Assembly (NCBI GenBank): GCA_934155005.1
Contig: CAKPGR010000009.1
Span: 1-40,632, forward strand
Reading direction: 5' to 3'
DNA: 40,632 bases
Source of the DNA: an uncultured Bacilli bacterium
Lineage (GTDB): Bacteria > Bacillota_I > Bacilli_A > RF39 > UBA660
Both the position numbers and the translations under genes were made by a program. The notes under the pieces were generated by a model, which made no database searches, was not told the origin of the DNA, and worked only from the letters and a program-made list of their open reading frames with translations. This document shows, piece after piece, positions 1 through 7,331 of this stretch (position 1 is the stretch's first letter; the number at the start of each line of letters is the position of its first letter).

Positions 1-97
1 TGTAAAACAAAATAATAATATTGACTGAGAGATAAAAAAATTTCAAAGTCGGGGGGGGGTATAAAACCCTCTTTTTTGTGTGAAGGAGTAGATAAAA
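1..97 (+). promoter_or_regulatory. Poly-G leader, copy 1
   Basis: This is the 5' leader of the secreted protein starting at 98. It holds TTGACT (21-26), an A-rich spacer, AGTC (47-50), nine G (51-59), TATAAAA, then CCCTC followed by six T, and the SD AAGGAG (83-88). GACT and AGTC can pair as a first hairpin. The G run can pair with the CCCTCTTTT tract through G-C and G-U pairs, giving a terminator-like second hairpin. The same layout recurs at 9000, 22440 and 40506, with 10 G there. The promoter is probably just left of the window, because copy 4 shares the sequence from TGTAAAACAAAA onward and has its promoter directly upstream. The regulatory role is inferred. Confidence 0.7.
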
Positions 98-919
98 ATG
101 AATAAAAAATTGGTAATCACAAGTATAATATGTGGAATAATATTTGGAAGTGTTGGAGCTTATGCTGGAAGTAATTTTTATGCAAATGGAATATCAGTGA
201 ATGCCCCAACAGGATCTAACTTAGGAAGTGATGCAACACTTCAAAACTCACTCGATGAATTATATAGTATAGCTGATAAATATGATGAATTAAATAAGAA
301 AATAAATGCGTTAGAAAACAATTCTTTATCACTTGATAAAATATATCCTGTAGGAAGTATTTATATATCAACAAATATAACAACAGCAAGTGATATATCT
401 AAAAAATTTGGTGGAACATGGGAAGCATATGGAACAGGAAAAACATTAGTTGGAGTAGATACAAGTAATACCAATTTTAATGCAGTAAGTAAGACAGGCG
501 GAAGTAGTACAACGACACTTACAACGTCAAACCTTCCAAGCCATAATCATAGTATCCCAGCATTATCTGGAACAGCTGCTGCAACAGGCTCTGGATATAA
601 AATTGGATATACATCAGCAAGTCGTACAACTAGTACTAATGGTAATCATACACATAATGTTCCATATGGAAATGTTGTAGCTGGAGCAGGAGGTGGATTG
701 GTTGCTGGATTAGGTGGAACAGCTCCATATAATAGTGGTGTAGCTGGTAATCATACACATACAGTACCAGATTATTATGCAAATAGTATAAGTGGAGTAG
801 CAAACCATTCACATAGTGTAACAACAAATTCATCAACAACAGGATCAACAGGATCAGGAACAGCTTTCTCAGTACAAAATCCATATATAACAGTTTATAT
901 GTATAAAAGAGTAAAATAA
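98..919 (+). CDS. Secreted protein with phage-tail-tip (Gp10 C-terminal-like) domain; poly-G family copy 1
   Basis: The 273-residue protein begins with a signal peptide (residues about 1-23, cleavage predicted after AYA). A scaffold shared with two other complete proteins in this window follows (about 24-58: FYA..SVN.PTGSNLGS.ATLQ.SLDELYS), then a short coiled coil. From about residue 83 (YPVGSIYIS, FGGTWE, LPSHNHS) to the end (QNPYITVYMYKRVK) it resembles the C-terminal domains of phage baseplate and tail-fibre proteins of the Gp10-C/collar type, with His-rich NHTH and NHSH repeats. I infer a secreted or surface-displayed binding protein; the ligand is unknown. ATG 98 is supported by the SD at 83-88. 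No phage genes adjoin it, so it is not part of a prophage. A hairpin terminator follows. Confidence 0.8.
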   Translation: MNKKLVITSIICGIIFGSVGAYAGSNFYANGISVNAPTGSNLGSDATLQNSLDELYSIADKYDELNKKINALENNSLSLDKIYPVGSIYISTNITTASDISKKFGGTWEAYGTGKTLVGVDTSNTNFNAVSKTGGSSTTTLTTSNLPSHNHSIPALSGTAAATGSGYKIGYTSASRTTSTNGNHTHNVPYGNVVAGAGGGLVAGLGGTAPYNSGVAGNHTHTVPDYYANSISGVANHSHSVTTNSSTTGSTGSGTAFSVQNPYITVYMYKRVK

Positions 920-920
920 G

Positions 921-947
921 ATTCATTAAGTTATAATGAATTTTTTT
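921..947 (+). terminator. Intrinsic terminator after copy 1
   Basis: An 8-bp perfect stem (ATTCATTA / TAATGAAT) with a 5-nt loop is followed by seven T. It directly follows the stop codon, so the upstream gene is monocistronic. Confidence 0.85.
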
Positions 948-974
948 GACAAAAAATATATATTTTATTATAAT
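946..974 (+). promoter_or_regulatory. Consensus SigA promoter for the NrtR-like gene
   Basis: TTGACA (946-951), a 17-nt spacer and TATAAT (969-974) match the housekeeping consensus exactly. The -35 box overlaps the T tract of the preceding terminator. The next start codon lies 18 nt downstream. Confidence 0.85.
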
Positions 975-991
975 TAAGATGGTGAAAAAAC

Positions 992-1657
992 ATGGAAGAT
1001 AAAAGATATATAAACCAAATAGAAGTTCTTATTAATATATTTACTTTGGATAAAAATAAACTTAAGGTTTTACTTATAAAAAGAACAGAAGAGCCATTTA
1101 AAGGGTACTGGATGATTCCAAGTAATTTGTTGATGACAACAGAAACAATTGAAGAATGCGCTAAAGCAACAGCCATTGAATTTTTAGGTTGTGATGATAT
1201 ATATTTTACACAATGTAATATTTTTAGCAAAATAGATAGACTACCAAATGAAAGAACATTAGCAAATTCATTAATTGGTATTATTGATAATAATAAATTG
1301 TTATTAAAAAAACAAAGTACACCTTATGAAAAAGTTTGGTTTCCTATCGATGAAATTCCTAAAATGATATTTGATCATGCTGAAATTCTAAAAGATGCTA
1401 CAGAGTTTTTAAAAAAACAACTTAATAATATAGATGTGTTAAAAATGTTGTTGCCTGGTGATTTTACAATGCCCGAGTTTCAAAATTTATATGAACAAAT
1501 TTTAAATAAGAAATTAGATAGAAGAAATTTTAGCAAGAAAATTTTAAAAACAGATTTACTATATGATACAGGTTTTAAAACAAGTAGTAGAAGTGGTAGA
1601 CCAGCTCGTCTATATCGTTTTAAAGAGAGTGAAGATTTATGGAGGGTATATGAATAA
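992..1657 (+). CDS. NrtR-like transcriptional regulator (Nudix-like domain plus winged helix)
   Basis: The 221-residue protein has an N-terminal Nudix-fold domain (about 8-145) and a C-terminal winged helix (about 150-221) with the LLPGDFTMPEFQNLYEQ...RRNF.KKIL pattern typical of NrtR-family repressors. NrtR proteins sense ADP-ribose-type ligands and control NAD or sugar metabolism. The Nudix box is degenerate: the segment around residues 46-69 lacks the conserved Gly and Glu residues of GX5EX7REUXEEXGU, so hydrolysis is unlikely and a ligand-sensing role is inferred. Its stop codon overlaps the pilin-like gene by 8 bp, implying co-expression. The regulated genes cannot be told from this window. 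Confidence 0.75.
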   Translation: MEDKRYINQIEVLINIFTLDKNKLKVLLIKRTEEPFKGYWMIPSNLLMTTETIEECAKATAIEFLGCDDIYFTQCNIFSKIDRLPNERTLANSLIGIIDNNKLLLKKQSTPYEKVWFPIDEIPKMIFDHAEILKDATEFLKKQLNNIDVLKMLLPGDFTMPEFQNLYEQILNKKLDRRNFSKKILKTDLLYDTGFKTSSRSGRPARLYRFKESEDLWRVYE

Positions 1658-2105
1658 AAAAGGCTTTGGTTTGACAGAAATGATTGTAATCATTGTAGCG
1701 CTTACAATATGTATAGCTATTGTTTCAATAATTTATAATCAAAATTTTAAAGCGTTAAGCGAAAAAAAGGATTTAAATGATACAGAAATTAAAATGACAA
1801 CAAAAGATAATGAAGAAGTAGAAAATAATGAAGAAGTAAAGAGTGATAAATATATTGACCTAGAAGATAAAATTAAAAATGCTTCTAAATCATACATTGA
1901 AAAAAATAATTTAAAAACAGAAAAAGTTATTGTTACAACTCAAAGATTAATAGAAAATAATTATATTAAACAACTTTTAGATCCTAAAGATGAGACAATT
2001 TTATGTAAGGGATATGTCATATATGATGGTAATGATGGATATAGTCCATATTTGAAATGTGGGTCCAATTATATGACAGAAAACTACAATAATAATTTAG
2101 AATAA
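1650..2105 (+). CDS. Type IV pilin-like protein
   Basis: The 151-residue protein starts MNKKGFGLTEM and continues with a hydrophobic helix (about 11-30). This is a prepilin signal: cleavage after Gly5, Phe at +1 and Glu at +5. The rest is a charged, Lys/Glu-rich stalk and a small C-terminal region with two Cys (ILCKGY and LKCGS) that could form a disulphide. ATG 1650 is chosen because GGAGGG lies 5 nt upstream and the prepilin motif must be N-terminal. It overlaps the NrtR-like gene by 8 bp. No assembly ATPase or prepilin peptidase is nearby, so it is a lone minor-pilin-like or pseudopilin gene. Confidence 0.7.
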   Translation: MNKKGFGLTEMIVIIVALTICIAIVSIIYNQNFKALSEKKDLNDTEIKMTTKDNEEVENNEEVKSDKYIDLEDKIKNASKSYIEKNNLKTEKVIVTTQRLIENNYIKQLLDPKDETILCKGYVIYDGNDGYSPYLKCGSNYMTENYNNNLE

Positions 2106-2108
2106 ATA

Positions 2109-2137
2109 TTGACATCACTTAGAATATAATGTAAAAT
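2109..2137 (+). promoter_or_regulatory. SigA promoter for tRNA-Ser
   Basis: TTGACA (2109-2114), 17 nt and TAAAAT (2132-2137) place transcription start about 7 nt before the mature tRNA 5' end. A TATAAT at 2125 is only 10 nt from the -35 and was not chosen. Confidence 0.65.
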
Positions 2138-2150
2138 TATATTCGTAGTC

Positions 2151-2241
2151 GGAGTGATACTCAAGAGGCTGAAGAGGCGCCCCTGCTAAGGGTGTAGGTC
2201 GGGCAACTGGCGCGAGGGTTCAAATCCCTCTCACTCCGCCA
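2151..2241 (+). tRNA. tRNA-Ser(GCU)
   Basis: The acceptor stem GGAGTGA / TCACTCC closes a class II tRNA with a long variable arm (GTCGGGCAACTGGC region) and a T arm around GGTTCAAATCC. The anticodon loop CTGCTAA gives anticodon GCT, which reads AGC/AGU serine codons. Discriminator G and the CCA end (2239-2241) are encoded. It is a single tRNA with its own promoter and terminator. Confidence 0.95.
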
Positions 2242-2252
2242 TATATGATATT

Positions 2253-2280
2253 AACCTTTGTTTTTCAAAGGTTTTTCTTT
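2253..2280 (+). terminator. Terminator after tRNA-Ser
   Basis: An 8-bp stem AACCTTTG / CAAAGGTT with a five-T loop is followed by a T-rich tract. Confidence 0.85.
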
Positions 2281-2290
2281 TACTTAAATA

Positions 2291-2319
2291 TTGTATAATT
2301 AAATAAAATTTGTTAAAAT
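2291..2319 (+). promoter_or_regulatory. Likely ffh promoter
   Basis: TTGTAT (2291-2296), 17 nt and TAAAAT (2314-2319) lie just upstream of the ffh SD (AAAGGTGA). The -35 box is a moderate match. Confidence 0.5.
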
Positions 2320-2335
2320 GTAAAAAGGTGATAGA

Positions 2336-3643
2336 ATGTTTGAAAATTTGGGAGATAGATTACAAAGTGCTATAGATAAAATAAAAGGTTATGGAAAAAT
2401 AACTGAAGAAAATATTAGTGATATAACAAGAGAAATTAGATTAGCGCTATTAGAAGCCGATGTTAACTATATAGTTGTAAAAGAATTTATTAATAATGTT
2501 AAAGAAAAAGCATTAGGCGAAGAGGTAGCTAAGAGTCTTAAACCAGGAGAAGTTTTTGTAAAAATAGTTAAAGATGAACTAGTTGAACTTTTAGGTGGTG
2601 AAAAAGCAGATTTATATATAGCAGGTTCTCCTTCTATATTAATGTTAGTTGGTCTTCAAGGTAGTGGTAAAACAACAACAAGTGGTAAATTAGCAAATTT
2701 ACTTAGAAAAAAATATAAGAAAAAACCATTATTAGTTGCTTGTGATATATATAGACCAGCAGCTATCGATCAACTTAAACAATTAGGACGTGAACTTAAC
2801 ATTGAAGTTTATTCAGAAGGAAAAGAAAATCCAGTTGTGATTGCTAAAAATGCAATTAACTATGCCAAAGAAAATAATTTTGATTATGTTTTAATAGATA
2901 CAGCAGGAAGACTTCATATTGATGAGGAATTAATGGATGAACTTAAAAATATAAATGAAGAAGTAAAACCTAATGAGATTCTTTTAGTTCTTGACAGTAT
3001 GGTAGGTCAAGATGCTATAAATGTCATTGAAGGATTTAATAATCAACTTCCATTAACAGGAGCTATTTTAACTAAATTAGATGGTGATACGAGAGGTGGA
3101 GCTGCTCTTTCAATTAGACACTTGACAAACATTCCTATTAAATTTATAGGAGTTAGTGAAAAATTAGATGGATTAGAAGAATTTTATCCAGATCGTATGG
3201 CTACTAGAATTCTTGGAATGGGAGATTTAATGTCAATGATAGAAAAGGCAGAATCAGTTATTGACCAAGATGAGGCTATGAAAACTGCTAAAAAAATGCA
3301 AAATGGTAAATTTGATTTGGATGATTTTTTAATTCAAATGGAACAAATTAAAAAATTAGGGCCACTCGAAAATTTAATCAAAATGATTCCAGGAGCAAAA
3401 AAAATGGGACTCAACAATGTCAAAATAAATCCTAAAGATATGGCTCACATAGAGGCTATAATTAAATCAATGACACCTAAGGAAAGAAAAGAACCATCAA
3501 TTATAAAAGCAAGTAGAAAGCAAAGAATTGCTAAGGGTAGTGGAAGAAGTGTAGAGGAAGTTAATAGACTTTTAAAACAATTTGAAGAAATGAAAAAAAT
3601 GATGAAGATGATGAAAAATGGAAATTTCAAAATGCCTTTTTAA
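2336..3643 (+). CDS. ffh: Signal recognition particle protein Ffh (SRP54)
   Basis: Ffh binds 4.5S/scRNA and signal peptides on ribosomes and targets nascent membrane proteins to FtsY. The 435 residues show the N domain (about 1-90), the GTPase G domain with P-loop GLQGSGKTTT near residue 106, DTAGR near 190 and TKLDGD near 245, and a Met-rich M domain after about 300 (KKMMKMMKNG at the end). The length is near that of Bacillus Ffh. Usual neighbours ylxM, ftsY and rpsP are absent here; it stands alone between tRNA-Ser and a CotD-like gene. Confidence 0.97.
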   Translation: MFENLGDRLQSAIDKIKGYGKITEENISDITREIRLALLEADVNYIVVKEFINNVKEKALGEEVAKSLKPGEVFVKIVKDELVELLGGEKADLYIAGSPSILMLVGLQGSGKTTTSGKLANLLRKKYKKKPLLVACDIYRPAAIDQLKQLGRELNIEVYSEGKENPVVIAKNAINYAKENNFDYVLIDTAGRLHIDEELMDELKNINEEVKPNEILLVLDSMVGQDAINVIEGFNNQLPLTGAILTKLDGDTRGGAALSIRHLTNIPIKFIGVSEKLDGLEEFYPDRMATRILGMGDLMSMIEKAESVIDQDEAMKTAKKMQNGKFDLDDFLIQMEQIKKLGPLENLIKMIPGAKKMGLNNVKINPKDMAHIEAIIKSMTPKERKEPSIIKASRKQRIAKGSGRSVEEVNRLLKQFEEMKKMMKMMKNGNFKMPF

Positions 3644-3731
3644 AGAAAAGTTTTTGTAGAATATAAGAAATAAAGGACTTTAAAAAAATAAGATTTTTAG
3701 ACCTATGTCATATTCAAATGTTTTAATTACT

Positions 3732-3740
3732 CATAGTATA
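3732..3740 (+). promoter_or_regulatory. Possible sporulation-sigma -10 (CATAnnnTA)
   Basis: CATAGTATA matches the -10 consensus shared by the mother-cell sigma factors (SigK CATAnnnTA, SigE CATAcaNT-like) and sits about 23 nt before the start of the CotD-like gene. The -35 region lacks a clear AC or ATA at the expected spacing, so the match is only suggestive. Confidence 0.3.
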
Positions 3741-3762
3741 AATTAGGTAAGGGGGAATTAAA

Positions 3763-4041
3763 ATGTTTAGAAATAGTTGTTGTGGGTCAAGACAAAATAT
3801 GGGAATGTTTAATCAAGGAATGATGGCACAACCAATGATGGAACAACAAGTTGTTGAACCAACTATCACAAAATGTGTAGAACAAGAATTCTATCATGAA
3901 GTACCACATGTATGTCCTATACACACTCATACAATAAATAAACATATTTACAAACATACTTATACTCCACAATATTCTTGTAGTGAAGAATGTCAAGTAC
4001 AAAATATTGATTGTGGTAAATGTTCAGGATTTATGAAATAA
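3763..4041 (+). CDS. CotD-like spore coat protein, Cys/His/Met-rich
   Basis: The 92-residue protein has no signal peptide. It has a Met/Gln-rich N-terminus (about 10-30), a central His/Thr-rich part (VPHVCPIHTHTINKHIYKHT, about 48-67) and a Cys-rich tail (about 73-89). The pattern of a VPH.HPIHT core followed by His/Tyr pairs resembles the CotD family of inner spore coat proteins, which are oxidised and cross-linked late in sporulation. ATG 3763 has AAGGGGG eight nt upstream. A CATAnnnTA element upstream and sporulation genes elsewhere in the window support the call. A metal-binding role unrelated to spores is the alternative. Confidence 0.6.
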   Translation: MFRNSCCGSRQNMGMFNQGMMAQPMMEQQVVEPTITKCVEQEFYHEVPHVCPIHTHTINKHIYKHTYTPQYSCSEECQVQNIDCGKCSGFMK

Positions 4042-4064
4042 AAAGGCTTTTCAAAGTCTTTTTT
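4042..4064 (+). terminator. Terminator after the CotD-like gene
   Basis: AAAGGCT pairs with AGTCTTT (one G-U) around a 6-nt loop and runs into a T tract, immediately after the stop codon. Confidence 0.7.
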
Positions 4065-4135
4065 AGTGTATTTAAATACCTTTTATAGCTTTAGCTGATG
4101 ATAAAGCATATTATATAAATAGGTAAGGTGTTTAT

Positions 4136-4639
4136 ATGATTTATATAATAGCGCAGTTAATAGGATTTATAGCTTTCTTTTTTTCTATAATAGCTTATCA
4201 TTTAAATAAAAAAGATGATATTTTTAAATGTATGATTATATCAGGCTTTTTTAATTTAATTCATTATTTACTAATAGGAGCATATAGTGGTTGTATAACA
4301 AAAGTACTATCAATTATAAGGGATAGTATTGTTGTAAAAAAGGAAAAAAATAATAGACTAAATTCAAAGATTGTTTTATTTATTTTAATAGTTTTATACG
4401 TTATAGCTAGTATATTAACATATGAGAAACTATATTCCATTTTGCCACTTATAGCTGCTATAATATATTTGATATTTATATGGAATGGTAGTAAAGAAAC
4501 AGTAAAAAAAACAGCCTTTTTTATTTATTTCCTTTGGCTAACTTATAATATTTGTGTTTTATCTATATCAGGAATTACTTCAAATATTATATCAATCATT
4601 TCAACATTTATTGCTGTAAAAAGAAATAAAACTACTTAA
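4136..4639 (+). CDS. YgjV-family membrane protein
   Basis: This 167-residue, mostly hydrophobic protein has about five or six membrane segments. The N-terminal pattern (AQLIGFIAFFFSIIAYHLNKKDDI..., GFFNLIHYLLIGAYSG, IRDSIVVKK) fits the YgjV (Imp-YgjV) family of bacterial inner-membrane proteins, whose biochemical role is unknown. It follows a terminator and precedes the promoter of the next gene, so it appears monocistronic; its SD is a weak AGGTAAGG. Confidence 0.7.
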   Translation: MIYIIAQLIGFIAFFFSIIAYHLNKKDDIFKCMIISGFFNLIHYLLIGAYSGCITKVLSIIRDSIVVKKEKNNRLNSKIVLFILIVLYVIASILTYEKLYSILPLIAAIIYLIFIWNGSKETVKKTAFFIYFLWLTYNICVLSISGITSNIISIISTFIAVKRNKTT

Positions 4640-4655
4640 ATAACAAGTTAAAATC

Positions 4656-4684
4656 TTTACTATAAGTCTTAAATAAGGTAAAAT
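4656..4684 (+). promoter_or_regulatory. Promoter for the YebC-like gene
   Basis: TTTACT (4656-4661), 17 nt and TAAAAT (4679-4684) precede the GGAGG SD at about 4696. Confidence 0.55.
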
Positions 4685-4707
4685 AAATATGGATATGGAG
4701 GAATATT

Positions 4708-5430
4708 ATGGGAAGAGCTTATGAAGTTAGAAAAGCTAGTATTCAAAAAACAGGGGCTGCTAGAGGAAAAATATACGCTATGTATGCAAAAGAAATATAT
4801 CAAGCAGCTAAAAATGGTGGAACAGAAGTTGATAGTAACGCTAAATTAAAAAGACTTATAGAAAGAGCAAAAAAAGAACAAGTTCCAGGAGATATAATTA
4901 AAAGAGCTATTGATAAAGTAAATAGTGGTGTTGATGAAAATTATGTAGAGGCAACATATGAAATGTTTGGTCCAAGTGGTTCAACTTTTATAATTGAATG
5001 TTTAACAGATAATTTAAATAGAAGTGTAAGTGAACTTAGAGCAGTTGTTAATAAATGTCATATAAAAATGGGTGCTATTGGAAGTGTATCATTTAATTAC
5101 GATCATGTATGTGTTGTAAGTTTTAAAGGACTTTCACTAGATGATACAATGGAAGCATTAATAGAAAATGAAGCAGATTTTATTGACATGGAAATGGAAA
5201 ATGATGAAGTTATTGTATATGGTAATCCTCAAAATTTATATCAAATAAAAGAAGCTATAATTAAAAAAATACCAAATATAGAATTTGATATGGATGAAAT
5301 AACATACATTCCAAAAGAAAAAGTAACATTAAATAGTGAAGACAAAGAAATATTTGACCGTGCAATAAAAATGTTTGATGATATTGAAGATGTTAATCAT
5401 GTATATCATAATGTGAATATTGATGAATAA
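4708..5430 (+). CDS. YebC/PmpR family protein
   Basis: The 240-residue protein has the YebC/TACO1 layout: a basic N-terminus (MGRAYEVRKASIQKTGAARGKIYA), the KRLIERAK...VPGDIIKRAIDK segment (about 48-72), the FGPSG.TFIIE core and a C-terminal domain with YIPKEKV. Family members have been described both as transcription regulators (PmpR) and as translation factors that relieve ribosome stalling. The N-terminal MGRAYEVRK form resembles the Bacillus YeeI branch. It begins a likely operon with the LOG-fold gene, glyQS and mgtC-like genes, joined by overlaps. Confidence 0.9.
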   Translation: MGRAYEVRKASIQKTGAARGKIYAMYAKEIYQAAKNGGTEVDSNAKLKRLIERAKKEQVPGDIIKRAIDKVNSGVDENYVEATYEMFGPSGSTFIIECLTDNLNRSVSELRAVVNKCHIKMGAIGSVSFNYDHVCVVSFKGLSLDDTMEALIENEADFIDMEMENDEVIVYGNPQNLYQIKEAIIKKIPNIEFDMDEITYIPKEKVTLNSEDKEIFDRAIKMFDDIEDVNHVYHNVNIDE

Positions 5431-5974
5431 AAAAATAGGAATAATGTCATCATCAAGAGTTGAAATAGATAAAAAATATCTGGATTTGATGGATGATATA
5501 TCAAAAGTTTTAGCAAAAAAATTTGATTTAAATTTTGGATCTAGTTCTAATTCAATGATGGGAATATGTTATAGAAATTTTAAAAAAGAAAATAAAACTA
5601 TAAATGCATATACTAACTATAAATATATTGATGAACTTGAGAAATTAGATGGTGTAAATAAAATTTTAGTAAACGATACTTTTGATTTAAAAAAAGAACT
5701 TTTCAATAATAGTGATATTGTTCTTTTTATGCCTGGAGGTATTGGAACATTATCAGAATTTTTGAGTTTTCTAGAAGAAAAAAGATCAAATAATAAAAAT
5801 AAAGAATTAATTCTTTTTAATTATGAAAACTATTATGATGAGTTAATCAAGGTGTTAAAAAAAATGATAGACTTAAACTTTGCAGATAAAAATTTTCTAG
5901 AATTATTTGATTTAGTAACTAGTAAAGAAGAACTAAAAAAATTAATGGAGGTAAAAAATGATAACAATGGATAA
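5423..5974 (+). CDS. LOG-family (lysine-decarboxylase-like) nucleotide phosphoribohydrolase
   Basis: The 183-residue Rossmann-fold protein carries the signature PGGIGTLSEF at about residues 110-119, the nucleotide-binding motif of the LOG/YvdD family. LOG enzymes release bases from nucleoside 5'-monophosphates. The N-terminal half is more divergent than usual (IGIMSSSR in place of the typical I.VFCGSS), so substrate cannot be assigned. ATG 5423 overlaps the end of the YebC gene by 8 bp; a TTG one codon earlier is possible. It overlaps glyQS by 17 bp, which implies translational coupling. Confidence 0.75.
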   Translation: MNKKIGIMSSSRVEIDKKYLDLMDDISKVLAKKFDLNFGSSSNSMMGICYRNFKKENKTINAYTNYKYIDELEKLDGVNKILVNDTFDLKKELFNNSDIVLFMPGGIGTLSEFLSFLEEKRSNNKNKELILFNYENYYDELIKVLKKMIDLNFADKNFLELFDLVTSKEELKKLMEVKNDNNG

Positions 5975-7331
5975 ATTAGTTAACTTATGTAAAACTTATG
6001 GTTTTATATATAGCGGAAGTGAAATATATGGTGGACTTGCTAATACTTGGGATTATGGTCCTCTTGGTGTTGAACTTAAAAATAATGTAAAAAAAGCATG
6101 GATGAAAAGATTTATTCAAGAAAATAAATATAATGTTGGAATGGATTCAGCTATTTTAATGAATCCAAAAACATGGGAAGCAAGTGGACATTTATCAACT
6201 TTTTCAGATCCTTTAATAGATTGTAAGGCTTGTAAATCTCGTTTTAGAGCTGATAAATTAATTGAAGACTTTACAAATGGAGAACAAACTGGCGATGGTT
6301 GGGATAATCAAAGATTGATTGATTTCATTACTGATAATCATATAACTTGTCCAAAATGTGGTAAACAAGATTTTACAGATATTAGACAATTTAATTTGAT
6401 GTTTAAAACATTTCAAGGTGTTACAGAAGATTCTAAAAATACTATTTATTTAAGACCAGAAACAGCACAAGGAATATTTGTTAATTTTAAAAATGTTGAA
6501 AGAAGTATGAGACTTAAAATACCATTTGGAATAGGTCAAATTGGTAAAAGTTTTAGAAATGAAATTACACCAGGTAACTTTACTTTTAGAACTCGTGAAT
6601 TTGAACAAATGGAACTTGAATTTTTTTGTAAGCCAGGAACAGAATTAGAATGGTTTAATTATTGGAAAGAATACGCTAAAAAATGGTTACTTGATATTGG
6701 TATTAAAGAAGAAAATTTAAGAATGAGAGATCATGAAAAAGAAGAATTAAGTTTTTATAGTAATGCTACAACTGATTTTGAATATAAATTTCCTTTCGGT
6801 TGGGGAGAACTTTGGGGTGTAGCTAGTCGTACAAATTATGATTTATCAAGACATATGGAAGTTTCAAAAGAAAGTTTAGAATACTTGGATCCAGAAACTA
6901 ATGAAAAATATATACCATATGTTATTGAACCAAGTCTTGGTTGTGATAGAATGGTTCTAGCTATACTTGCTAATGCTTATGAACTAGAAAAAATAGAAAA
7001 TGGTGAAGAGAGAGAAATTATGAAATTCGCACCATCTATCGCACCATATAAAGTTGCTGTTTTACCTTTAATCAAAAAATATCATAGTGATAAAGCAAAT
7101 GAAATATATATGGAATTATCTAAACATTTTATGGTTTCTTATGATGAAAGTGGTAATATAGGAAAAAGATATAGAAGACAAGATATTATGGGAACTCCAT
7201 ATGTAATTACCATTGATGATGATACTTTAAATAGTAATACTGTTACAATAAGAGATAGAGATACAATGGAACAAATAAAATTAAATTTAGATGAAGTAAA
7301 AGATTATATTAAAGAAAGAGTTGAATTTTAA
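5958..7331 (+). CDS. glyQS: Glycyl-tRNA synthetase, single-chain (alpha2) type
   Basis: This enzyme charges tRNA-Gly. The 457 residues show class II motifs: TWDYGPLGVELKNN (about 28-41), the RPETAQGIF motif, FRNEITPGNF...REFEQMELEFF (motif 2) and LGCDRMVLAILANAY (motif 3), then a C-terminal anticodon domain. Two Cys pairs (CKACKSRFRADKL and CPKCGKQDF) form the zinc-like insertion of this type. The single-chain archaeal/eukaryal-like form is used by Mycoplasma, Staphylococcus and relatives, unlike Bacillus subtilis with glyQ and glyS. GGAGG lies 6 nt before ATG 5958. Confidence 0.96.
   Translation: MITMDKLVNLCKTYGFIYSGSEIYGGLANTWDYGPLGVELKNNVKKAWMKRFIQENKYNVGMDSAILMNPKTWEASGHLSTFSDPLIDCKACKSRFRADKLIEDFTNGEQTGDGWDNQRLIDFITDNHITCPKCGKQDFTDIRQFNLMFKTFQGVTEDSKNTIYLRPETAQGIFVNFKNVERSMRLKIPFGIGQIGKSFRNEITPGNFTFRTREFEQMELEFFCKPGTELEWFNYWKEYAKKWLLDIGIKEENLRMRDHEKEELSFYSNATTDFEYKFPFGWGELWGVASRTNYDLSRHMEVSKESLEYLDPETNEKYIPYVIEPSLGCDRMVLAILANAYELEKIENGEEREIMKFAPSIAPYKVAVLPLIKKYHSDKANEIYMELSKHFMVSYDESGNIGKRYRRQDIMGTPYVITIDDDTLNSNTVTIRDRDTMEQIKLNLDEVKDYIKERVEF

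Noticed and set aside
21..65. TTGACT (21-26) and TATAAA (60-65) of the poly-G leader as a promoter whose spacer is changed by the G run
   Set aside because: The spacing is 33 nt, far beyond the usual 16-18. Copies 3 and 4 have a well-placed promoter upstream, so these elements lie in the transcribed leader.
98..919. A diversity-generating retroelement acting on the tail-tip-like domains
   Set aside because: No reverse transcriptase, template repeat or accessory gene is present, and the copies differ as whole domains, not at scattered adenines.
636..926. Minus-strand reading frame opposite the copy 1 protein
   Set aside because: Low-complexity Leu/His-rich translation, no SD, and it covers a well-supported plus-strand gene. 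Similar antisense frames at 931, 3445, 3787, 8088, 8936, 25431, 25789, 31168, 31829, 34155, 34549 and 38523 were rejected for the same reasons.
2109..2130. TTGACA with TATAAT at 2125 as the tRNA promoter
   Set aside because: The spacer is only 10 nt; TAAAAT at 2132 gives the correct 17 nt.
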